Source of the DNA: Azotobacter salinestris
GTDB lineage: Bacteria > Pseudomonadota > Gammaproteobacteria > Pseudomonadales > Pseudomonadaceae
Direction: 5' to 3'
Length of the DNA stretch: 64,000 nucleotides
Assembly (NCBI RefSeq): GCF_009363155.1
Contig: NZ_CP045303.1
Span: 1 to 64,000 of the forward strand
Positions 59,031 through 64,000 of the stretch are shown piece after piece; the stretch's first letter is position 1; every line of letters begins with the position of its first letter. The position numbers and the translations under genes are program-made. The notes under the pieces were generated by a model, which was not told where the DNA came from, ran no database searches, and saw nothing but the letters and a program-made list of their open reading frames with translations.

Positions 59031-61304
59031 CTGCTTCAATCAGTTCAGGGCGTCTTTCAAGCCCTTGCCGCCTTGGGGCGGGACGCGCTGGGCCTGCAGC
59101 CGGGCGCCGGGCCGATGCGCCACGAGGCCTTCTACAACGAAGTCCTGCGCACGGCTCCCGGGCCGGCGATGCAGCCGTTGAACCTGCACGGGAACCGGAA
59201 GATTGCCGAGCGCTTCCAGCACCTGATGCAGCTGTGGCTGACCCAGTATTTCCTGGCCGAGAACTTCGTCCGTCCGGCCGGCTACCTGAAGATCCACCTC
59301 CAGAAGCTGAAGGCCGGCTATGGCAACTCCCTGCGCGAGCTCGAGGAGGTCGGTGGCCTGATCGAAAATCTGCAGGATCTCATCGCGCTGACTAACGTGG
59401 CCTGGGGACGCGGCAACGGGCGGGATCTGGTGCCGGGCTACGAGGCGCTGCTGGACAACGCGCGTCAGAGCACGCTGCTCGGGCCCGCGGTGGTGCAGGC
59501 CGTCGATCTGGAGACCTCCCGCTTGCAGAAGAGCTTCCGCGACCAGTGGATCGCCCAGGCAGGTTCGCGCGACAACCTGCTGGTGCTGCTGGGCGGCGGC
59601 AGCCTGGAGCTGCAGGAGTACGTCGCCGGGCTGGACAAGTCCATCGAGAGCCTGCTGCGGCGCGATTTTGCCGCCATCGCCCTGCACCGCGAGGACGCGG
59701 CCGAGTCCCGCGCCCAGCCCCTGGCCATCGACGCCCGCGCGCTCGACGCCGCGCTGGGTTACTACGCCAGTTACAAGGGCTATATCGGGCAGGAGCTGGC
59801 GCAGATACCGCCGGCGTACCGCACGGCCCTGCTTGGAGCGGCCGCCCGGGCGGCCTCGCTGGCCATGTGGAACAGCCTGGAGTCGAAGGGCGGCGTTCCG
59901 CGCCTGGGCGGCGAGCGCTCCTTCGACGTGCCGGCGGACAAGGCCCTGCAGCTGCAGGAGGCGTTCGCCGAGCTGGATCGCGGCGATCTGGCCCAGGCCC
60001 TGCTGGACAACCTCAACCGCCGGGCCCTCGGCGACGTGCAGGAGGCGCTGGCGGAGATCAAGGCGCTGCCCATGTTTCACCAAGCCTACGACTTCGCCCG
60101 CTGGGACGGCGGCAAGAGCTTGGGCCTGCAGATGTTCCGCGCCCAGGACCTGCAGGACCTTAAGCAGGGGCTAGCCCAGCAGTTCGCAGTCATGCTGGAA
60201 GCAACCCAGGGGAGCGCCCGGGCGCTGGAGTGGCTGCAGATGCAGCGCTCGCACCTGTCGCTGGGCGATTACGAGAAGGTCCTGCGGCTGACCGCACTGG
60301 GCGAGGAGATGCTCAAGCACAAGGCGCAGAACCCGGCCAGTGCGCCGGCACTGTTCCAGCAACTGGTCGCCCGCGACTTCATCGAGATGGACAGCGGCAA
60401 CTGCTCGGGCATCCTCCAGGCCGCCTACCTGGCGCCGGGGCGCGACGACCTGTCGCGGCGCGGGCAGCTCCTCTGGGAGGAGGCCCGGCAGCGCTGTGAC
60501 TTCCTCCAGCAGCAGCGCGCGGCTGCCGCCTGGAACCGCCTGGCCGACTATTTCAACCAGTACCTGGCCGAGCGCTTCCCGTTCTCCTACAGCATCCGCG
60601 CCGTCGACGTCGATCCCGACCGAGTCCGCCACCTGCTGCGGCTGATTGACGAGCATCTGCCCCAGGCCGAGGAGGGCCTGCAGCTCGCCCGCTCTTCCGA
60701 CCGGCAGGCCGCGCAGGACTTTTTGCTGCGCCTGAAGCAGGCCGCCGGCTGGCTGGGATCCCTGCTGCTGCGCGACAAGAATGGCCTGCAGGGGCTCGAC
60801 GTGGAGGTGCGCTGGCGCACCGACCGCGAGGATGAGCGCGGCGCCGACCAAGTGATCGCCTGGTCGATGCTGGCGGGTCGCCAGGAGATCGCCTATCCGG
60901 GCGACGACCTGCAGCGCCTGCGCTGGACCCAAGGCGAGCCAGTCCGGCTGGTGCTGCGCTGGGCGAAGAACGGTTCGCTGCGGCCGGTCAACGATCCGCT
61001 GCAGCCGAGCATGGCGGTCGCCGACCTTGAGGCCGGCTGGGAATACACCGGCCCTTGGGCGCTGCTGCGGTTGATGCGCACCCACGTCGCCGTGCAGCGG
61101 CAGCCGGACGTGGATTACACCGATTTCCCGCTGACCTTCCAGTTGCCGGTCTATGGGACCTACAACAGCGACAGCCGGGCGACCATGTTCATGCGCGTGT
61201 CACTCATGACCCAGGGCGGCAAGGCGCCGCTCTCCATCCAGCCGCTGCCGGTACGCGCGCCCCGTTCTCCCTTTGCCGCGCCGTCCGTGCAGCAGCGCTG
61301 GTGA
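59031..61304 (+). pseudogene. 5'-truncated TssM/IcmF-like type VI secretion gene
   Basis: About 750 residues in one frame; TTG 59073 is the first possible start, but homology-like sequence (LLQSVQGVFQALAALGRDAL) reads in frame from about 59031. The C-terminal part resembles the TssM periplasmic domain: QVIAWSMLAGRQEIAYPGDD, RLVLRWAKNGSLRPVNDP, WALLRLMRTHVAVQRQP and SRATMFMRVSLMTQGGKAPL. TssM is usually 1100-1300 residues with membrane helices and a GTPase domain, all missing here. The downstream tssA strengthens the call. TssM identity is by pattern, not alignment. Confidence 0.6.
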
Positions 61305-61320
61305 GCCCCTGGAGGTTTTC

Positions 61321-62421
61321 TTGAATTCCGCCTTACTTTCGTTTCCTCTTGCACCGGACAGCCTGCTCGAGCCGCTGTCGGCGAACTCGCCCTGCGGCCC
61401 AAGCCTGCGCTACGACCCGGACTTCGACCGTCTGCGCGAAGCCCGCCGGGAGGACGACGCGAGCCTGCCGAGCGGCGTCTGGCAGGCACAGATCAAGCGC
61501 AGCGACTGGGCTGAGGTAGAGAAGCTGGCCGGCGAGCTGCTGCTCGCCCGCAGCAAGGACCTGATGGTGGCCACCTGGCTGGGCGAGGCCTGGCTGCACC
61601 GTCGGAGCTGGGAGGGACTGCCCCAGGCGCTGGCGCTGGTGACCGGGCTGTGCGAGCGCTATCCGGACGAATTGCATCCCCGGGCCGAGGAAGGCGACCG
61701 CTCCTGGCGGATGACACCGCTTGACTGGCTGATCCGCCGCTACGCTGAGCTACTGCTGGTGCGCCTGCCGCTGTTCGAGCCCGATATCGACGAGCTCGGC
61801 CCCTTCGCCCTGCACGACTGGCGACAGCTGCAGCTGCAGCAGGTTGCCGGCAACGACAGCAAGGCGGCCAAGGCCGCTGCCGAGGCGGCCCGGCACAAGC
61901 AGCAGAAACTGAACGAGCGGGTCAGGAGCACGCCGCTGCCCGTCTGGCTGCAGCGCCGCGACTGCCTCGAACAGAGCGCACGCTCGCTGGAGCGTCTGGA
62001 GCGTCTGGAGCGCTGGAGCGACGACTACCTGGGCGACCTCTCGCCTGGTTTCGGTCCGCTGCGCGATGTCATCTACCAACTGATCGCCCTGATGCAGGAG
62101 TTTATCGGCATGCATCCGCACGCGTCCGATGCCGCCCTTGCCGTCTCGCCCGTATCCGAAGAGGCCAGCCGGGGGGCGGACACTGCCATGCCGAATGCCG
62201 CTCCGCCGTCCAGTGTGCTATGCAGTCGCGAGCAGGCCTATCATCAGTTGGCCCTGATCGCCGACTACCTGGCACGTACCGAGCCGCACAGCCCGGTCCC
62301 CTATTTGATCCGCAGAGCAGTGGAATGGGGCAACAAGCCCCTCGGCGACCTGCTGTCCGAACTGCTGTCGGCAGACCCGGAAGCCCGGCGCGTCTGGACC
62401 CTGCTGGGCATCCTGAAATGA
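61321..62421 (+). CDS. tssA: TssA-like type VI secretion protein (ImpA_N domain)
   Basis: 366 residues from TTG 61321, with GGAGG six bases before. The ImpA N-terminal domain is clear: LLEPLSANSPCGPSLRYDPDFDRLREARRED...WAEVEKLAGELLLARSKDLMVATWLGEAWLHRRSWEGLPQALALV (about 12-115). The C-terminal part (REQAYHQLALIADYLARTEPHSPVPYLIRRAVEW) is the VasJ-type end. TssA primes and caps the sheath-tube of the T6SS. Full length but beside a broken TssM, so part of a decayed cluster in this window. Confidence 0.88.
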   Translation: MNSALLSFPLAPDSLLEPLSANSPCGPSLRYDPDFDRLREARREDDASLPSGVWQAQIKRSDWAEVEKLAGELLLARSKDLMVATWLGEAWLHRRSWEGLPQALALVTGLCERYPDELHPRAEEGDRSWRMTPLDWLIRRYAELLLVRLPLFEPDIDELGPFALHDWRQLQLQQVAGNDSKAAKAAAEAARHKQQKLNERVRSTPLPVWLQRRDCLEQSARSLERLERLERWSDDYLGDLSPGFGPLRDVIYQLIALMQEFIGMHPHASDAALAVSPVSEEASRGADTAMPNAAPPSSVLCSREQAYHQLALIADYLARTEPHSPVPYLIRRAVEWGNKPLGDLLSELLSADPEARRVWTLLGILK

Positions 62422-62589
62422 AGGGCTAGGAGTGCGACTGGCGGATTGCATAGGTCATGGGCCGCCACGATCCCTTCATGCATGACCGGCGAGCGCACCT
62501 GGATGCTGGGGCACAAGCCGGGCCGCGAAGGCCTGGCCGGGCAGGACACATCTACGCCCGCCCGCCGGCCGGTAGAGCCGCCAGTGCAG

Positions 62590-62763
62590 GTTGCTGAACA
62601 GGACGGCAGCGCCCCGGTGATCGGCAACAGCGCCAGCAAGGTCTACCACCTACCGGTCGGCTGCCCGAGCTACGAGCAAGTGCAGGAGAAAAATCGTGTC
62701 TCGTTTGAGTCGGCGGCGGATGCCGAGGCCGCCGGGTTCCGCCGGGCCGGGAACTGTCGATAG
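62590..62763 (+). pseudogene. C-terminal fragment of a thermonuclease-like protein (Ada-type metal-binding end)
   Basis: [20 protein letters not shown] followed by [22 protein letters not shown] and FRRAGNC is the metal-binding Cys motif found at the C-terminus of secreted nuclease-type proteins (xxNxxSKxYHxPxCxxY...GxxxxxxC). The upstream frame (to 62446) shows no nuclease core. It is a tail without its catalytic domain. Confidence 0.6.
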
Positions 62764-62779
62764 GTCCTGGAGTGCAGGC

Positions 62780-63301
62780 CTATCCCCTGGGGGACGCCGG
62801 CGGAACAAGCAGCCGACGCGCGTCCTTGAGCAGCAACAGCAATTGCTGCTCGCGGGCAGGCGATGCTTCGAAGCCGAAGCGCAGGTAGAAGCGTAATGCC
62901 TCCTCGTCGATCGGATGCGTCAACAGCGCCCGAACGCCGGCCTGCTCGGCGATGGTGAGGGTACGCCGGATCGCATCCTGCAGCATGCCTACGCCGATGC
63001 CGCGCCCTTGATCCTGTCGCGTCACGGCCATCCGCGCCAGGATGACAACAGGTATGGGATAAGCCCCCATGCCCTGGCGGACACGAGCGGGAGCTTCCAG
63101 GGTATCGATCTGTCCCACGGTGAGGCTGTAGTAGCCCGCGACGCGCACGCCGTCAGCGACTACGTAGGTCTTGGCCGAACCGCTGGCCTGCGCCTGCCGG
63201 GCATGGCGCATCAGCCAATCATCCAGGCTCGGTTTGCCGCAATCGAAACCCTCCAGTGAGTGGCTGGCGTCCAGTGCTTGGGGCGCGGTCAGCGACATCA
63301 T
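62780..63301 (-). CDS. GNAT-type acetyltransferase toxin (TacT/AtaT-like)
   Basis: 173 residues from ATG 63301, overlapping the antitoxin stop (ATGATG/TGA). Typical start LTAPQALDASHSLEGFDCGKPSLDDWLMRHARQAQASG; the acetyl-CoA loop is ARMAVTRQDQGRGIGVGMLQDA (RxxQGxG, about 100-108); C-terminal RFYLRFGFEASP with the catalytic-type Tyr. These toxins acetylate charged tRNA amino groups and block translation. Confidence 0.93.
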   Translation of the reverse strand: MMSLTAPQALDASHSLEGFDCGKPSLDDWLMRHARQAQASGSAKTYVVADGVRVAGYYSLTVGQIDTLEAPARVRQGMGAYPIPVVILARMAVTRQDQGRGIGVGMLQDAIRRTLTIAEQAGVRALLTHPIDEEALRFYLRFGFEASPAREQQLLLLLKDARRLLVPPASPRG

Positions 63302-63573
63302 TTGTCCCAAGGTGCCGATCGCGAGAACAAATCCTTCAGGCCAGAATTGTCTTGGGCAGGCCGATCCAGCATCTCCAGCAAGGCTTGGGACTGGCTGCCG
63401 GATACCAGAAACAGGCGTTGATCGAGCAAGGTCTGCTCGGCGGCCTGACAGGCACTGTCGAGGATAAAATCGGTCATCGATTTGTTTGCCACCTCGGCCG
63501 CGCGGCGCAGCACCGCTTCCTGCTGCGGCGTGGCGCGCAACCCAAGACGGGCAGAACGGATGGTACTTGCCAT
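63298..63573 (-). CDS. DUF1778 (TacA-type) antitoxin
   Basis: 91 residues. RHH start IRSARLGLRATPQQEAVLRRAAEVANKSMTDFILDSACQAAEQ is the DUF1778 signature. The C-terminal segment (FLVSGSQSQALLEMLDRPAQDNSGLKDLF) is the toxin-binding tail that contacts the acetyl-CoA site. It precedes the GNAT toxin in a normal operon. Confidence 0.93.
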   Translation of the reverse strand: MASTIRSARLGLRATPQQEAVLRRAAEVANKSMTDFILDSACQAAEQTLLDQRLFLVSGSQSQALLEMLDRPAQDNSGLKDLFSRSAPWDK

Positions 63574-63656
63574 GGTCGCGAATCTCCTAGCCAAATTTGT
63601 ACGCCATGTTATCACAAATGACGTACAAAACCGGAGTTCGGGGAGGCACGCTTCGT

Positions 63657-63792
63657 CTACAGAAAGGCCAGCAGCGTGTCCGGTTTCCTGCCATCACGGC
63701 GATCGACAAATTCCTGCATGACCTCCTGCACGGTCGAGTTGACGGCCAGCACCTACATGGCCCGGGTGCAGGCGATGTAGAGCAGGCTCATT
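63657..63792 (-). pseudogene. 3' fragment of a UvrD-like helicase
   Basis: SLLYIACTRAM, a stop codon, then VLAVNSTVQEVMQEFVDRR: helicase motif VI with a nonsense change in the following codon, ending in TAG at 63657. No upstream helicase part adjoins it. Confidence 0.6.
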
Positions 63793-63855
63793 GAGCTTAC
63801 ACAGAGAGCGCCAGCCCTCTTCGCCCTGAGAATGCTCGTCAGCCAGCCTGGAAGG

Positions 63856-64000
63856 TTATGACGAACCCGGAAACATCCTGACCCCCATGAAGTCGATGAA
63901 AGCCCTCAGCCTGGGTGACACCTGTCGCCCTGAAGGCCAGAGCAGATAGAAGTTCCCTGTACCCTCCATGTAGTCGTCCAGCACGCTGCACAAGCGGCTC
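63856..64000 (-). CDS. LysR-family regulator, 3' end (continues past the window)
   Basis: The C-terminal 47 residues: SRLCSVLDDYMEGTGNFYLL and WPSGRQVSPRLRAFIDFM, then a short end and TAA at 63856. The PSGRQxSPRxRAFxDF block is typical of LysR effector-domain ends. The rest lies outside the window. Confidence 0.8.
   Translation of the reverse strand, partial: SRLCSVLDDYMEGTGNFYLLWPSGRQVSPRLRAFIDFMGVRMFPGSS

Noticed and set aside
1..64000. CRISPR array
   Set aside because: No regularly spaced exact repeats were seen; the TTGAAG tracts have an 8-9-bp degenerate unit without spacers, and no cas gene is present.
1..64000. tRNA or rRNA genes, including a tRNA att site for the integrase
   Set aside because: I saw no cloverleaf with TTCRA arm near any integrase copy and no rRNA-like sequence; a tRNA finder would settle this.

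Overview
The window is high-GC gammaproteobacterial DNA, most likely from Pseudomonadaceae and plausibly Azotobacter (inference). The clearest clue is an RsmZ-type regulatory RNA at 9033-9177 with a GacA-like box upstream. Pseudomonads carry this Gac/Rsm system, and Azotobacter vinelandii is known for several rsmZ copies. The OmpR/EnvZ-like pair, sterol desaturase, pirin/DoxX pair and TssM/TssA fragments fit the same group. No rRNA, tRNA, replication origin or CRISPR array was seen.

The window is a graveyard and parking area for mobile DNA. Insertion sequences with ends readable in the sequence are one IS4/Tn5-type (1164-2689), four IS630 (5915-7015, 41337-42441, 46605-47698, 56932-58031), three IS5 (20013-21221, 23435-24251, 25762-26672), one IS1182 (44278-45884) and one IS66 (52425-54811). 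There is also a truncated IS10-like element (about 22040-22931). TnpB (IS200/IS605-type) sequences occur at five places, one with an intact tnpB (33405-34567). Removing an IS plus one target copy restores an open frame for the AAA-ATPase/nuclease gene (416-3498), the EamA transporter (44025-46574) and a small integrase (32946-34789).

Layout. 1-3500: TnpB remnant and the IS4-split AAA-ATPase/nuclease gene. 3770-5590: small membrane proteins and an HU-like protein behind a possible structured leader. 5915-8276: IS630 and a frameshifted AAA/DUF4143 ATPase. 8432-11406: RelBE-type module, rsmZ, a second RNA candidate, a broken MNT/HEPN pair and a Fic toxin/antitoxin pair. 11604-14037: oxidoreductase, pirin, DoxX and a truncated LysR gene. 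14114-20011: a DUF4160/DUF2442 pair and a TOTE-type primase-helicase with its partner, separated by partial copies of the 3' end of one tyrosine integrase whose full gene is at 18784-19761. 20013-26672: IS elements, AT-rich cargo and an inverted second copy of doxX-pirin. 26713-30288: a conventional chromosomal-looking stretch (sensor kinase, regulator, EF-hand protein, sterol desaturase). 30491-39668: DinJ/YafQ, MazEF, RES/Xre and HigBA modules, an ABC-F ATPase and TnpB elements. 40280-48058: nested mobile elements, an AraC regulator and the EamA gene. 48054-52424: aconitase family, metallo-beta-lactamase fold protein and a truncated UvrD-like helicase. 52425-58031: IS66, LysR/SDR pair, IS630. 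58297-64000: unknown gene, 5'-truncated TssM with TssA, a GNAT/DUF1778 toxin-antitoxin module and gene fragments.

Together the region looks like an accessory island (inference): about nine toxin-antitoxin modules, one predicted conflict system and a repeated integrase tail, layered with transposition and at least one IS-associated rearrangement. The most interesting items are the TOTE pair framed by integrase tails, the tnpB element whose predicted guide matches the integrase gene it interrupts, the Fic toxin that appears to have lost its ATG start, and the RNA pair at 8960-9383.
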